64,000 bases of DNA from Lentibacter algarum (GCF_018860975.1 NZ_JAHKQI010000002.1:1-64000); one strand, 5' to 3'; shown: positions 17,599 to 27,019, counted from the first letter of the stretch. The notes: a model not told the origin generated them from the sequence alone. Numbers and translations are program-made.

Positions 17599-18748
17599 CG
17601 ACTGGGAAAACGGCGGGTTTGGTGTCTATATTCACTGGCCGTTTTGCGAGAGCAAATGTCCTTACTGCGACTTTAACAGCTTTGTTTCTGCCAAGATCGA
17701 CCATGCTCGCTGGCGAGCTGCGTATCTCTTAGAGATCGAACGCTATGCCGCACAACTTTCGGGGCGCGTTGTTTCCAGTGTGTTTTTCGGCGGAGGCACT
17801 CCTAGCCTGATGGAGCCTGAAACCGTTGCCGCTGTGGTTGACAAGATCCGTGCGACATGGGCCTGTGCAAATGACCTGGAAGTTACTCTGGAAGCAAACC
17901 CAAGCTCTGTCGAGGCTGGCCGTTTTGCTGCATTCAAATCTGCAGGCGTTACGCGTATCTCGATGGGAATTCAGGCCCTAAACAACCGTGATTTGCAAAA
18001 TTTGGGGCGGCTTCACACTGTTGACGAGGCCTACGCTGCCTTTGATATTGCGCGAAATGTGTTTAACCGCGTTAGCTTTGATTTGATCTATGCGCGCCAA
18101 GGCCAAGCTCCTGACGACTGGCGCAAAGAATTGCACGAGGCCACACAGCTCGCGGTTGATCATCTTTCACTTTACCAGCTAACCATCGAACAGGGCACAG
18201 CCTTTGGTGACCGCTATAACATCGGAAAGCTACGCGGTCTTCCGAGCGATGACGATGCGGCAAAGATGTATGACATCACACAAGAGGTCTGCGAATCTGC
18301 GGGCTTCGAGCTTTACGAAGTTTCAAACCATGCCAAGCCTGGTTCTGAATGCAGGCACAATCTCGTTTACTGGAATTATGGCGACTATCTTGGCATTGGT
18401 CCAGGAGCTCATGGAAGATTAACTGTTTTGAATCAAAGACTTGCGACTGAGTCATTCCTACAACCGAATGCTTGGCTGGAAAATGCTGAACAGGCTAGCG
18501 GTGAAAAGTTACGTGAGCCATTGAGCTCGAATGACCAGGCAACTGAAATGTTACTCATGGGCTTGCGGCTTGAGCGCGGCATATCTATTCCCCGATGGGA
18601 GCGCCTTAGCGGCAAGCCGTTCGGGAAGCCTGCGTTAAACGAATTGTTGGAACTGGGTATGATAAAAATTTCCGATGATCAGCTACAAGTAACTGAACGA
18701 GGGCGGGTGTTGCTTAACTCTGTTCTACAAAAGTTATTGCATGTTTAG
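17591..18748 (+). CDS. hemW: Radical SAM heme chaperone HemW
   Basis: HemW binds heme and a 4Fe-4S cluster and delivers heme to respiratory enzymes. It was formerly annotated as an oxygen-independent coproporphyrinogen oxidase. The 385-residue protein has [19 protein letters not shown], with the CxxxCxxC cluster motif near residues 20-27, followed by FGGGTPSLM. It lacks the N-terminal extension of true HemN. TTG at 17591 is the only start that retains the conserved N-terminus, and it overlaps the end of rdgB by eight bases. The C-terminal HemN-type domain ([13 protein letters not shown]) is intact. Confidence 0.93.
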   Translation: MSSDWENGGFGVYIHWPFCESKCPYCDFNSFVSAKIDHARWRAAYLLEIERYAAQLSGRVVSSVFFGGGTPSLMEPETVAAVVDKIRATWACANDLEVTLEANPSSVEAGRFAAFKSAGVTRISMGIQALNNRDLQNLGRLHTVDEAYAAFDIARNVFNRVSFDLIYARQGQAPDDWRKELHEATQLAVDHLSLYQLTIEQGTAFGDRYNIGKLRGLPSDDDAAKMYDITQEVCESAGFELYEVSNHAKPGSECRHNLVYWNYGDYLGIGPGAHGRLTVLNQRLATESFLQPNAWLENAEQASGEKLREPLSSNDQATEMLLMGLRLERGISIPRWERLSGKPFGKPALNELLELGMIKISDDQLQVTERGRVLLNSVLQKLLHV

Positions 18749-19102
18749 ATGAGAGTTATCTGGCTTATTGCGGGACTGCTTAGCCTTGGCGTTGGCTTTA
18801 TTGGCATTGTTTTGCCACTTGTTCCCACCGTTCCATTGGTTTTGCTTGCTGCATATTGCTTTGCCAGATCATCAGAAAAACTTCATCAATGGCTCGTATC
18901 GCACCCAACCTTCGGCTCCTCTATCAGTGATTGGCACACTCATGGCGCAATTTCAAAAACCGGAAAGAGGCTAGCAACAGTCTCTGTTCTTGTTGTTCTG
19001 GGCATTTCATTGATCGCCAATCTCGCGATACACATATTGCTCATTCAAGCCGCGACGCTTTCAATCGTTCTCTGGTTTATCTGGTCGCGACCAACTTCCT
19101 AG
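18749..19102 (+). CDS. DUF454 (YbaN-like) small membrane protein
   Basis: The 117-residue protein starts at the base after the hemW stop. It has an N-terminal hydrophobic pair (VIWLIAGLLSLGVGFIGIVLPLVPTVPLVLLAAYCFARSSE is the DUF454 core) and two further membrane helices near its end (VLVVLGISLIANLAI, ILLIQAATLSIVLWFIW). The GIVLPLVPTVPLVLLAAYCFARSS signature is characteristic of the family, whose function is unknown. It converges on parB, sharing four bases (CTAG). Confidence 0.9.
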   Translation: MRVIWLIAGLLSLGVGFIGIVLPLVPTVPLVLLAAYCFARSSEKLHQWLVSHPTFGSSISDWHTHGAISKTGKRLATVSVLVVLGISLIANLAIHILLIQAATLSIVLWFIWSRPTS

Positions 19103-19989
19103 GTGAGACGTTGGCATAGATCATCGAGATCATCGAGTGAGCTGTAACTGATAACCATTTTTCCAGCTTCGCTTCCTGATAGATGACTAATTTCAACCTT
19201 CATTCGAAGATTCGCAGACAGATCATTTTCGAGGGCAACTGTGTCAGCGTCTTTGACCTTCTGAGGCTTTGTACTTTGTGGCCTTTTCGGAGCGGACGGA
19301 TCTTCTTTGGCAAGTCGTTCTGTTTGCCTTACCGAAAGTCCCCGCTTTACGACATCACGCGCCAAAGCAGAAGGGTTGCTAGAAGTTATCAAAGCTCGGG
19401 CGTGGCCGGCTGAAAGCTTACCGTCCGAAAGAAACCCAAGCACATCCTTAGGAAGGCTCAGCAAACGCATTTGGTTCGCAATATGGCTACGGCTCTTTCC
19501 GAGTGCTTTTGCCAATTTTTCCTGAGTATGTCCAAACTTATCAATGAGTTGTTTGAATCCCACCGCTTCTTCAACTGGATTTAGATCATCTCGCTGAATG
19601 TTTTCGATGATCGCTATCTCTAACAGTTCGGTGTCGTCGATATCTCTGACAATGACCGGAATTTCGTGAAGTTGAGCCTTCTGTGCCGCCCTCCAGCGGC
19701 GCTCCCCGGCTACGATCTGATAGGAACCCGCGACATTAGGGTCAGGCCGAACTATAAGTGGCTGAATGATACCTTTCTCACGGATCGAGTTGGTTAGATC
19801 ATCTAGTTTTTCTTGATCAAACTGCCTACGTGGTTGATCCGGATTTGGCAGAATGCGCTCGATTGGGGTGCGCTGCTCGGAAGCCGAGGCACGTCCATCT
19901 CTTTCATTTCTGATGTCCCCAGATGTTTCCGCCATGAGCGCTGAAAGGCCACGTCCTAGCCCGCGAGATTTGTTCTTTTTATCATTCAT
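19099..19989 (-). CDS. parB: Chromosome partitioning protein ParB
   Basis: ParB is a CTPase clamp that loads at parS sites near the origin and spreads along DNA for chromosome segregation. The 296-residue protein starts RGLGRGLSALMAE, then PNPDQPRRQFDQEKLDDL. The CTP-binding boxes are VAGERRWRAAQKA and ENIQRDDLNPVEEA (GERR and ENxxRxxLxP). A helix-turn-helix follows (TQEKLAKALGKSRSHIANQMRLL), then a C-terminal dimerisation segment. It lies directly downstream of parA. The two parS sites at 21371 and 23261 are its expected loading sites. Confidence 0.97.
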   Translation of the reverse strand: MNDKKNKSRGLGRGLSALMAETSGDIRNERDGRASASEQRTPIERILPNPDQPRRQFDQEKLDDLTNSIREKGIIQPLIVRPDPNVAGSYQIVAGERRWRAAQKAQLHEIPVIVRDIDDTELLEIAIIENIQRDDLNPVEEAVGFKQLIDKFGHTQEKLAKALGKSRSHIANQMRLLSLPKDVLGFLSDGKLSAGHARALITSSNPSALARDVVKRGLSVRQTERLAKEDPSAPKRPQSTKPQKVKDADTVALENDLSANLRMKVEISHLSGSEAGKMVISYSSLDDLDDLCQRLT

Positions 19990-19998
19990 TTCAGGCTC

Positions 19999-20805
19999 CT
20001 AACTGGTGTTTACGTTATTGTTTACAACTTCGCTTGCCAATGCCCTATAAGCTATCGCCCCCTTGGATGTGCTGTCATAGGCCAAAACTGGCATCGCAAA
20101 TGATGGCGCTTCAGAAACCCGAACGTTGCGAGGGATCACGGTCTTGAACACAAGATCACCCAGATTATCTCGTGCATCTTGTTCAACCTGAAGTGAAAGA
20201 TTGTTTCGGCTATCAAACATCGTCAACACAATGCCTTCAATTCTAAGATCCGGGTTTGCCAACTCTCGAATCTCACGAATTGAGAGCATTAGCTGAGAAA
20301 GTCCTTCAAGCGCGAAAAACTCGCTTTGTAGTGGCACCAGAACAGAGTTAGCTGCGACCATGGCATTGATGGTAAGGAGATTTAGTGACGGCGGACAGTC
20401 TATCAGTATGAAATCAAAGGAAAAGTTGCTCATATCTGGTTGGCGCAGCGCATCTCTGAGCAGATGGTTGCGTTTTTCGTTCGAATAGAGCTCGATGTCT
20501 GCAGAACTCAGGTCAACGGTTGCTGGAACAATTGAGATGTTGTTAGTCTCGGTGTCTTGAACAATCTCTGACAACGGTTGATCATCAAGCAATAGATCAT
20601 AGGTCGTTAACGCACGCTCAGAAGCGCCTATTCCCAGGCCCGTTGACGCATTGCCTTGTGGGTCTAAGTCAACGAGCAATACTTTTTTGCCGTTTTCGGC
20701 CAATGCCGCTGCGAGATTGATTGTTGTTGTGGTTTTTCCAACGCCGCCTTTTTGATTGGCTATAGCGATAATTTTCGGAAAATGGGAGTGCAGTAAGTTA
20801 GGCAC
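19999..20805 (-). CDS. parA: Chromosome partitioning ATPase ParA
   Basis: ParA forms an ATP-dependent DNA-bound gradient that moves ParB-parS complexes. The 268-residue protein has a deviant Walker A, ANQKGGVGKTTTTINLA, near residues 17-33, and the Walker A' LLVDLDPQGNASTGLG and Walker B ILIDCPPSL boxes. There is no N-terminal helix-turn-helix, as is typical of chromosomal ParA. It starts with GTG at 20805, inside the last codons of rsmG, after AGGGGA. Confidence 0.97.
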   Translation of the reverse strand: MPNLLHSHFPKIIAIANQKGGVGKTTTTINLAAALAENGKKVLLVDLDPQGNASTGLGIGASERALTTYDLLLDDQPLSEIVQDTETNNISIVPATVDLSSADIELYSNEKRNHLLRDALRQPDMSNFSFDFILIDCPPSLNLLTINAMVAANSVLVPLQSEFFALEGLSQLMLSIREIRELANPDLRIEGIVLTMFDSRNNLSLQVEQDARDNLGDLVFKTVIPRNVRVSEAPSFAMPVLAYDSTSKGAIAYRALASEVVNNNVNTS

Positions 20806-21403
20806 GTGAGATTTCCCCTATTTTTAATAAAGCGGCTTCTGGATTCGTCTTACTTTCTATCGCATCCCATCGGAAATGCCAGACTTCCTCCGCGGCATTG
20901 ATTTCCTGCCGCCAGTTTTTTCCTTTGAGGAAAAGGCATGTGCCGTCTGGTGTTAGGTGACGTTCAGAGTATTCAAATAGCTGCAATAAACTTGCCAACG
21001 CTCTGGCGGTTATGACATCTGCGGCCTGTTGAGGTACCTTCTCAACGCGCTCCACCAAAAGCGACGCCTGGGTATCAGTTTCTCTCAGAACAGTCCGTAA
21101 AAAGGCCGCTTTTCTCTGGTCACTCTCGATCATGGTGACTTTTGCGGGGTTGAGAGCTTCTTTTGCCGCAATAGCAACAACGAGACCGGGAAAACCTCCA
21201 CCACTACCCATATCAACAAGGTGTTTGGTATTGTTCGGGAGGTAAGAAACTAGCTGCAGTGAATCTTCAATATGACGACTCCAGAGCTCATCCAAGGTCG
21301 ATCTGGAGACTAGATTAATCTTCGGATTCCACTTTTTGAGTAGTGCCGCATAAAGCTTAAGTTGGTCGATTGTTTCACGTGAAACACCTGTCGATGGCAT
21401 CAT
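20798..21403 (-). CDS. rsmG: 16S rRNA m7G527 methyltransferase RsmG (GidB)
   Basis: RsmG methylates N7 of G527 in 16S rRNA; loss gives low-level streptomycin resistance. The 201-residue protein has the SAM-binding [17 protein letters not shown] near residues 68-84, the [23 protein letters not shown]-terminal signature and [10 protein letters not shown]. Its start overlaps the end of mnmG (ATGA). Codons 6-11 (GVSRET) are encoded by a parS site, so the protein sequence here is constrained by segregation function. Confidence 0.96.
   Translation of the reverse strand: MMPSTGVSRETIDQLKLYAALLKKWNPKINLVSRSTLDELWSRHIEDSLQLVSYLPNNTKHLVDMGSGGGFPGLVVAIAAKEALNPAKVTMIESDQRKAAFLRTVLRETDTQASLLVERVEKVPQQAADVITARALASLLQLFEYSERHLTPDGTCLFLKGKNWRQEINAAEEVWHFRWDAIESKTNPEAALLKIGEISRA
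21371..21386. promoter_or_regulatory. parS site within rsmG
   Basis: TGTTTCACGTGAAACA is a perfect 16-bp palindrome identical to the bacterial parS consensus. It lies in the 5' coding part of rsmG, 2.4 kb from parA and about 4.6 kb from the putative origin. Confidence 0.96.
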
Positions 21404-23277
21404 GCTGACTTTTCCCGATCTCTTTGTCGTAGCTTTGCCAAAAGCAACGCTATTGCCGCTGGTGTCATTCCATCAATTCGTCCTGCCTGCGCAAGGTTCT
21501 TCGGTCGTCCTACGTTCAGTTTAGTTTTAAGTTCATTTGAAAGCCCTTGTAACGAGTCGTAGTCAAAGTCAGATGGTATTATGTGCATCTCGTCGCGCTT
21601 CATAGCTTCAACGTCTCGTTTCTGACGTTCGATGTAGTTCGCATAAAGCGCATCTTTTTTGAGTTGAACCCGTGTCTCAGCATCGATATCTGCCAACTCT
21701 GGGTCTAGTGCAATAAGGGTTTCAAAGGTAGCGTCTTGGAAAGATAGCACTTGGTATGCGGTTCGTTTTGTCCCGTCTTTGTTGACTTGCAAGCCAGCGA
21801 TTTCAAGATCGTTTGGACTAAATTTGGCATTTTCCAATCGACCACGACTCGCGTCAAGTGTTTGAATTTTAGTAGAAAAAGCGCGCTCTCGGTCTTCTGA
21901 AACACATCCTATCCCGATCGCTATCGGTGTGAGACGTTGATCCGCGTTATCCGCTCGTAGGGACAAGCGAAACTCGGCGCGAGAAGTGAACATCCGATAA
22001 GGCTCAGACACACCTCGAGTGACAAGATCATCAATCATAACACCAATATAACTTTGAGACCGGCTGAATAGCACTGGCTCTCGGGATAGCGCTGCCGAAG
22101 CCGCGTTCAAGCCCGCAACAAGACCTTGGGCTGCGGCTTCCTCGTATCCGGTTGTTCCGTTGATTTGTCCGGCGAGAAAGAGACCTCCAACAGTTTTCAG
22201 CCGCAGTTCGGCCGTTAGAGCGCGCGGATCAACATAGTCATATTCGATCGCGTAACCTGGCTGGGTTATAACGGCGTTTTCCAGCCCACGTATTGACCGA
22301 ACGTACTCGTGTTGAATTTCTTCGGGTAGGGAGGTCGAAATTCCGTTTGGATAAACGGTATTGTCACTAAGGCCTTCTGGTTCAAGAAAAATTTGGTGAG
22401 AAGATTTGTCTGCAAACCGCACGACCTTGTCTTCAATGGAAGGGCAGTAACGAGGGCCAACACCATCAATATGACCACCATACATTGCTGATCGTTCAAG
22501 ATTCTTGCTGATTATCTCGTGAGTTCTCTCATTCGTATGGGTGATGCCACACGACACCTGCCGAGCCTCAGGTTTTGTTGATAGAAACGAAAACATGGTC
22601 GGATCTTCATCACCTGGCTGCATTTCCAGCTTTGCCCAGTCAATAGTTCCGCCATCTAGGCGCGGAGGTGTGCCGGTTTTCAGGCGTCCTTTAGGTAAGT
22701 TAAAGCCATCCATCCGCTGTGCGAGTTTGATTGAAGGTTTATCTCCCATTCGCCCGCCCGAGTATGAAACGTCACCAATATGGATAGTGCCACGCAGGAA
22801 CGTTCCGGTTGTGAGGATCACTTCTTGTGCAGAAATTTCGCTTCCGTCAGCAAGAACCACACCGCAGACGCGATCCTTTTGCATGAGAAAATCAGTCGTT
22901 TCGCCTTCGATGATCGTCAGTAACTTGCGGGTCTGCGTTTCTGCGAGCATTGCAGACCGGTAAAGTTGTCTGTCTTGTTGTGCACGTGGCCCTTGCACCG
23001 CGGGCCCCTTGCGCCGGTTAAGTAAGCGAAACTGAATGCCGGCCTTGTCAGAGACGCGGCCCATAACACCGTCCATCGCATCGATTTCTCGAACTAGATG
23101 GCCTTTTCCAAGCCCACCGATAGCTGGATTGCAGGACATTGTGCCGATGTCCATCATACGCAATGTTACCAGTGCTGTGCGAGCACCCATACGAGCCGAT
23201 GCGTGTGCTGCCTCGGTTCCAGCATGCCCACCGCCTACAATAATGACATCAAAATCAGAATGTTTCACGTGAAACAC
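21400..23277 (-). CDS. mnmG: tRNA uridine-5-carboxymethylaminomethyl modification enzyme MnmG (GidA)
   Basis: MnmG, with MnmE, installs the cmnm5 group on U34 of several tRNAs using FAD, NADH and a folate one-carbon unit. The 625-residue protein shows the FAD loop [19 protein letters not shown] (residues ~13-31), [19 protein letters not shown], and the [12 protein letters not shown] and [11 protein letters not shown] motifs. The start codon and first codons (MFHVKH) are encoded by a parS site. mnmE lies 3 bases upstream in the same orientation. Confidence 0.97.
   Translation of the reverse strand: MFHVKHSDFDVIIVGGGHAGTEAAHASARMGARTALVTLRMMDIGTMSCNPAIGGLGKGHLVREIDAMDGVMGRVSDKAGIQFRLLNRRKGPAVQGPRAQQDRQLYRSAMLAETQTRKLLTIIEGETTDFLMQKDRVCGVVLADGSEISAQEVILTTGTFLRGTIHIGDVSYSGGRMGDKPSIKLAQRMDGFNLPKGRLKTGTPPRLDGGTIDWAKLEMQPGDEDPTMFSFLSTKPEARQVSCGITHTNERTHEIISKNLERSAMYGGHIDGVGPRYCPSIEDKVVRFADKSSHQIFLEPEGLSDNTVYPNGISTSLPEEIQHEYVRSIRGLENAVITQPGYAIEYDYVDPRALTAELRLKTVGGLFLAGQINGTTGYEEAAAQGLVAGLNAASAALSREPVLFSRSQSYIGVMIDDLVTRGVSEPYRMFTSRAEFRLSLRADNADQRLTPIAIGIGCVSEDRERAFSTKIQTLDASRGRLENAKFSPNDLEIAGLQVNKDGTKRTAYQVLSFQDATFETLIALDPELADIDAETRVQLKKDALYANYIERQKRDVEAMKRDEMHIIPSDFDYDSLQGLSNELKTKLNVGRPKNLAQAGRIDGMTPAAIALLLAKLRQRDREKSA
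23261..23276. promoter_or_regulatory. parS site overlapping the mnmG start codon
   Basis: A second perfect TGTTTCACGTGAAACA. The minus-strand ATG of mnmG (23277-23275) overlaps its edge, so parS encodes the first six residues, MFHVKH. ParB bound here would cover the translation start region at the DNA level. It is about 2.7 kb from the putative origin. Confidence 0.96.
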
Positions 23278-23280
23278 TCC

Positions 23281-24567
23281 CTATTTACCAAGACAGAAGT
23301 TTGAAAAAATTTCATCGAGAATGTTTTCGACATCGACACGTCCAATCAACGAGTTTAGCGCGCTCACTGCGTCACGCAGTTCTTCGGCTGCAATATCGGT
23401 GAATTCGCCGTCAGGCGCAACATGTGGACGGGCACGATCTATCGCTGCGACCGCGCGTATCATTGCATCCTTGTGGCGCGCACGCGCAGCCAATCCGGCT
23501 GTTGATACTTTTTCAAGTAGTCTGGCAGCCATGCTATCAACCAGATCAGACAGCCCTATGCCAGTTCTACCCGAAATTGCGCCGGTTTGATTTTCCAAAA
23601 GATCAGCTTTTGCGGTGACAACAACATCGCCCTTCTGCGGTTTAAAGTCCGGAAGATTTCCTTGCTCGATCAGAAAAACACGTAAATCGGCTGCTTCAGC
23701 CCGCTGTTGCGCACGCTCAACCCCCATCCGTTCGACGATATCGGCTGTCTCTCGAATGCCAGCGGTGTCAAGCAAGGTGACTGATAACCCGGCAATATCC
23801 ATGCGAACTTCTATCACATCACGGGTAGTTCCCGCGATCTCCGAGGTTATCGCCGCGTCGCGGCCAGCAAGCGCGTTGAGAAGGGTTGATTTTCCTACAT
23901 TCGGAGCACCAACAATCGCGACTTCGAAGCCGGTTCTGATACGTTCAGCCGCGCCAAACCCGTTGATCTGATCGGTTAGCTCAGCTTCAACAGCGTCAAG
24001 CAGCGAAATCACCTCAGGAGAAACGTCAACGGGAACGTCTTCATCGGCGAAGTCTATCGTCACCTCAAGAAGAGAGGCGGCGCGAATGAGCTTCTCCCGC
24101 CAACCTTCGGCGCGTTCACTTAACCGGCCACTAAAGAGCTTGAGCGCTTGCTGTCTCTGGGTTTCGGTTTCTGACTCGATCAGGTCAGCAAGGCCTTCAA
24201 CCTGCGCCAGATCAAGCCGCCCGTTTTGCAAGGCGCGGCGGGTGAATTCTCCCGGTTCGGCAAGGCGCAAACCATCGTGTTTAGCCAGTTCGGCCAGCAC
24301 AGCGTTGACGATTGCTATACTACCATGCAGTTGCAACTCAACGGTTTGCTCTCCGGTGAAGCTCGCCTTCTCAGCAAAGCAAAGAACCAAAGCTTCATCT
24401 AGAATTTCACCTTTCTCAGACCTGAGCGTTCGCAGACCAGACTGCTTCGGATCAGGCAGATGACCACACATAGACGCTGCCGCCAAAAAGGCTTCAGGGC
24501 CAGAAACCCTGATCACAGATACACCGGCTTTCCCCGGCGCTGTTGCTTGCGCGAAGATCGTACTCAT
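23281..24567 (-). CDS. mnmE: tRNA modification GTPase MnmE (TrmE)
   Basis: MnmE is the GTPase partner of MnmG in U34 modification. The 428-residue protein has an N-terminal folate-binding domain (MSTIFAQATAPGKAGVSVIRVSG; RAEPGEFTRRAL-like LAEPGEFTRRALQNGRLDLAQ). The G1 loop is GAPNVGKSTLLNAL (~residues 216-229), with G2/G3 as GTTRDVIE and DTAGIRE. It ends with the conserved FCLGK, whose Cys is needed for activity. The length is slightly short, mostly in the alpha-helical region. Confidence 0.96.
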   Translation of the reverse strand: MSTIFAQATAPGKAGVSVIRVSGPEAFLAAASMCGHLPDPKQSGLRTLRSEKGEILDEALVLCFAEKASFTGEQTVELQLHGSIAIVNAVLAELAKHDGLRLAEPGEFTRRALQNGRLDLAQVEGLADLIESETETQRQQALKLFSGRLSERAEGWREKLIRAASLLEVTIDFADEDVPVDVSPEVISLLDAVEAELTDQINGFGAAERIRTGFEVAIVGAPNVGKSTLLNALAGRDAAITSEIAGTTRDVIEVRMDIAGLSVTLLDTAGIRETADIVERMGVERAQQRAEAADLRVFLIEQGNLPDFKPQKGDVVVTAKADLLENQTGAISGRTGIGLSDLVDSMAARLLEKVSTAGLAARARHKDAMIRAVAAIDRARPHVAPDGEFTDIAAEELRDAVSALNSLIGRVDVENILDEIFSNFCLGK

Positions 24568-24597
24568 AGTAGTTAACCTGTTGAATTACAACGGTTT

Positions 24598-25869
24598 TTA
24601 GGTGTTCATAGAGTCAAAGAACTCAGAGTTTGTCTTGGTTTGCTTAAGTTTACCAAGCAGGAACTCGATTGCATCTGTTGTGCCCATCGGGTTGAGAATA
24701 CGGCGCAAGAGATAGGTTTTCTGCAGATCTTTTGCATCCACCAGCAACTCTTCTTTGCGCGTACCCGACTTGAGAATATCCATCGCTGGGAAGACGCGTT
24801 TGTCTGCGACTTTGCGATCGAGAACGATCTCGGAGTTGCCGGTGCCTTTGAATTCTTCAAAGATAACTTCATCCATACGCGAACCTGTGTCGATCAGAGC
24901 AGTTGCGATGATTGTCAGCGATCCACCTTCCTCGATGTTTCTCGCGGCACCAAAGAAGCGCTTCGGGCGTTGCAATGCGTTGGCGTCAACACCACCTGTC
25001 AGAACTTTACCTGACGATGGAACTGTCGTGTTGAAAGCACGGCCGAGGCGCGTGATTGAATCAAGCAAGATAACAACGTCGCGTTTGTGCTCAACGAGCC
25101 GCTTGGCCTTTTCGATAACCATTTCGGAAACAGCGACGTGACGTGTTGAAGGCTCATCGAATGTTGATGAGATCACCTCGCCTTTAACAGAGCGCTGCAT
25201 GTCGGTCACTTCTTCCGGGCGCTCGTCGATCAAGAGAACGATGAGATAGCACTCAGGATGGTTCTTTTCGATGCTATTGGCGATGTTTTGCAGCAAAACG
25301 GTCTTACCCGTGCGCGGCGGCGCAACGATCAACGAACGCTGGCCTTTACCGATCGGTGAAACGAGGTCAATTATCCGTGCTGATTTGTCTTTGATCGTTG
25401 GATCTTCGATTTCCATATTCAAGCGCTCTTCAGGGTAGAGCGGTGTCAGGTTGTCAAAGGCGATCTTGTGACGAGCTTTCTCTGGATCTTCAAAGTTGAT
25501 CTTGAGCACATCTGTCAAAGCAAAGTAGCGCTCGTTTTCCTCAGGCTGCTTAAGGTGGCCTTCGATCGTATCACCAGTGCGCAGCGAGAACTTTCGCAGA
25601 ATTTCGGGAGATACATAGATATCGTCTGGACCTGGCAAGTAGTTTGCCTCTGGAGCACGCAAAAATCCGAAGCCGTCTTGCAGCACTTCAAGAACACCAT
25701 CACCACCAATTGTCCAATCATCTTCAGCGCGCTCTTTGAGGATCGAGAACATAATCTCGCCTTTGCGCATTGTGGTGGCGTTTTCGATCTCGAGATCCTC
25801 CGCCATTGTAACGAGATCTTTGGGGTGCATCGCCTTAAGATCAGCGAGGTTAAGGTGCTCTTGTGTCAT
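24598..25869 (-). CDS. rho: Transcription termination factor Rho
   Basis: Rho is the hexameric RNA helicase that ends many transcripts. The 423-residue protein has an N-terminal SAP-like segment ([20 protein letters not shown]), the RNA-binding cold-shock-like domain ([22 protein letters not shown]), Walker [13 protein letters not shown] and Walker [19 protein letters not shown] place the start at ATG 25869, eight bases after AAAGG. An in-frame extension to 25890 would add seven residues. It faces away from the origin region immediately upstream. Confidence 0.96.
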   Translation of the reverse strand: MTQEHLNLADLKAMHPKDLVTMAEDLEIENATTMRKGEIMFSILKERAEDDWTIGGDGVLEVLQDGFGFLRAPEANYLPGPDDIYVSPEILRKFSLRTGDTIEGHLKQPEENERYFALTDVLKINFEDPEKARHKIAFDNLTPLYPEERLNMEIEDPTIKDKSARIIDLVSPIGKGQRSLIVAPPRTGKTVLLQNIANSIEKNHPECYLIVLLIDERPEEVTDMQRSVKGEVISSTFDEPSTRHVAVSEMVIEKAKRLVEHKRDVVILLDSITRLGRAFNTTVPSSGKVLTGGVDANALQRPKRFFGAARNIEEGGSLTIIATALIDTGSRMDEVIFEEFKGTGNSEIVLDRKVADKRVFPAMDILKSGTRKEELLVDAKDLQKTYLLRRILNPMGTTDAIEFLLGKLKQTKTNSEFFDSMNT

Positions 25870-26107
25870 GACATAGCCTTTTGCCCGCAATGCAGGCAGT
25901 TTTCGTTTCTATCTGGAAAAACCTTTAGTGCCCGGACGGGCAGGGTTGCCTTTCAATACGCTTGAGGGTTTGCTGAGTCAATCAAAAGACAATGCTGATC
26001 ATTCTCAGCTTTTTCGAAGATAACCTATCCACCAGAACCGAGTTGGCCCTTTCTTAATAAATAGAGAAAGAAGAAAGGATGATGTTTATGTAGGGCTCAG
26101 GGTTCTC

Positions 26108-26116
26108 TGTGGATTA
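26108..26116 (-). promoter_or_regulatory. DnaA box (one mismatch)
   Basis: TGTGGATTA is the complement of TAATCCACA, one base from the TTATCCACA consensus. It is part of the oriC cluster. Confidence 0.65.
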
Positions 26117-26231
26117 TAGAGATATCCGCAGAAATGCTCACAGGAAAACGCGGAGTTGCGCATCATGTGGACCATTTTAGCCCACGCTTTCAAAACAAGC
26201 AGCTTCCGGCTGAAAGTCGATTGGAAAAATC

Positions 26232-26240
26232 TGTGGACAA
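26232..26240 (-). promoter_or_regulatory. DnaA box (one mismatch)
   Basis: TGTGGACAA is the complement of TTGTCCACA, one base from consensus. It is part of the oriC cluster. Confidence 0.65.
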
Positions 26241-26383
26241 CAGTGTATGAGAGAAGCCCAGATCGGGACATCCACAAATTGAAGTTACTCTTTTCCACGG
26301 TGGAATATTCTTGGCAAACATAGTGAAACGCGATCAACTTCTCCCCAAAGGACAGAATGTATGGAAACCCTCCATTCCGTGCA

Positions 26384-26398
26384 TTAACTGTTCACTAA
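26384..26398 (+). promoter_or_regulatory. CtrA-like site near maf
   Basis: TTAA-CTGTTCA-CTAA is one base from the CtrA consensus TTAA-N7-TTAA. In Caulobacter, CtrA sites in the origin block initiation; in Rhodobacteraceae CtrA is not known to control replication in this way. The match could be chance. Confidence 0.3.
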
Positions 26399-26411
26399 GT
26401 TTTCTACGGGG

Positions 26412-26420
26412 TTATCCACA
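26412..26420 (+). promoter_or_regulatory. DnaA box, perfect, overlapping the maf start codon
   Basis: TTATCCACA matches the consensus exactly. Its last A is the first base of the maf ATG, and GGGG just before it may act as the maf ribosome binding site. Confidence 0.8.
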
Positions 26421-27019
26421 TGTCGCGAAAGTTTGTTCTGGCTTCCGGCTCTGAGACCAGAGCTCAGTTACTTGCCAATGCTGGCTTCGAATTCGAGTGC
26501 GTTCGCCCACGTGTTGATGAGGAACAGTTAAAAGCAGCGCTCGATTCGGCAGGGGCCAACCCGCGTGATATTGCCGATACTTTGGCCGAAGCGAAAGCGC
26601 GTAAAGTAAGCTTGAAGCAACCAGCGGCTTTGGTGCTTGGATGTGATCAAGTGCTTAGCTTTAACGGCAAGGTGTTTTCCAAACCCGCGACCATTGACGA
26701 AGCGCATGAGCAGTTAACTGCATTGTCGGGGCAGAAACACATGCTGCTTTCCGCTGTAGTTCTCTATCATGAACAACAACCGGTCTGGCGGCATGTAGGG
26801 CAGGTAAGGCTGCAAATGCGTGAGCTGTCGGAAGGGTACCAAGAGCGCTATCTAGAAAGAAACTGGAAGAGCATCAAAACCTCTGTTGGTGGTTATAAGC
26901 TTGAGGAAGAGGGCGTGCGGTTGTTTACTCATATCGAGGGTGACTATTTCACCATTCTTGGTTTGCCGCTTATTGAGTTGATCAATTACCTAACGCTGAC
27001 TGGCGAGTTGGAGGCCTGA
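26420..27019 (+). CDS. maf: Maf-family nucleotide pyrophosphatase
   Basis: Maf proteins are nucleoside triphosphate pyrophosphatases acting on modified or canonical nucleotides, with effects on division. The 199-residue protein begins KFVLASGSETRAQLLANAGFEF, in which the usual SxSPRR is relaxed to SGSETR. It also has the conserved LGCDQVL strand with its catalytic Asp. The SVGGYKLEEEGVRLF segment is typical of the origin-linked alphaproteobacterial Maf. It starts with ATG overlapping a DnaA box and is joined to aroE by TGATG. Confidence 0.9.
   Translation: MSRKFVLASGSETRAQLLANAGFEFECVRPRVDEEQLKAALDSAGANPRDIADTLAEAKARKVSLKQPAALVLGCDQVLSFNGKVFSKPATIDEAHEQLTALSGQKHMLLSAVVLYHEQQPVWRHVGQVRLQMRELSEGYQERYLERNWKSIKTSVGGYKLEEEGVRLFTHIEGDYFTILGLPLIELINYLTLTGELEA

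Larger units (their letters stand above)
25870..26419. other. Probable chromosomal replication origin (oriC)
   Basis: This 550-base gene-free region separates divergent gene blocks (rho leftwards, maf rightwards). It carries one perfect DnaA box, TTATCCACA (26412-26420), and two one-mismatch boxes on the other strand (TGTGGATTA at 26108-26116, TGTGGACAA at 26232-26240). Several two-mismatch sites occur at about 26025, 26166, 26268 and 26291. It also has a perfect dyad TTCCAC-G-GTGGAA (26293-26305), an AT-rich purine stretch near 26052-26090, and a GAGTC (GANTC) methylation site at 25975. parAB, parS, mnmG, mnmE and rho on one side and maf-aroE-coaE-dnaQ on the other match the origin neighbourhood known in Caulobacter and relatives. 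Not proven by replication data. Confidence 0.85.
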
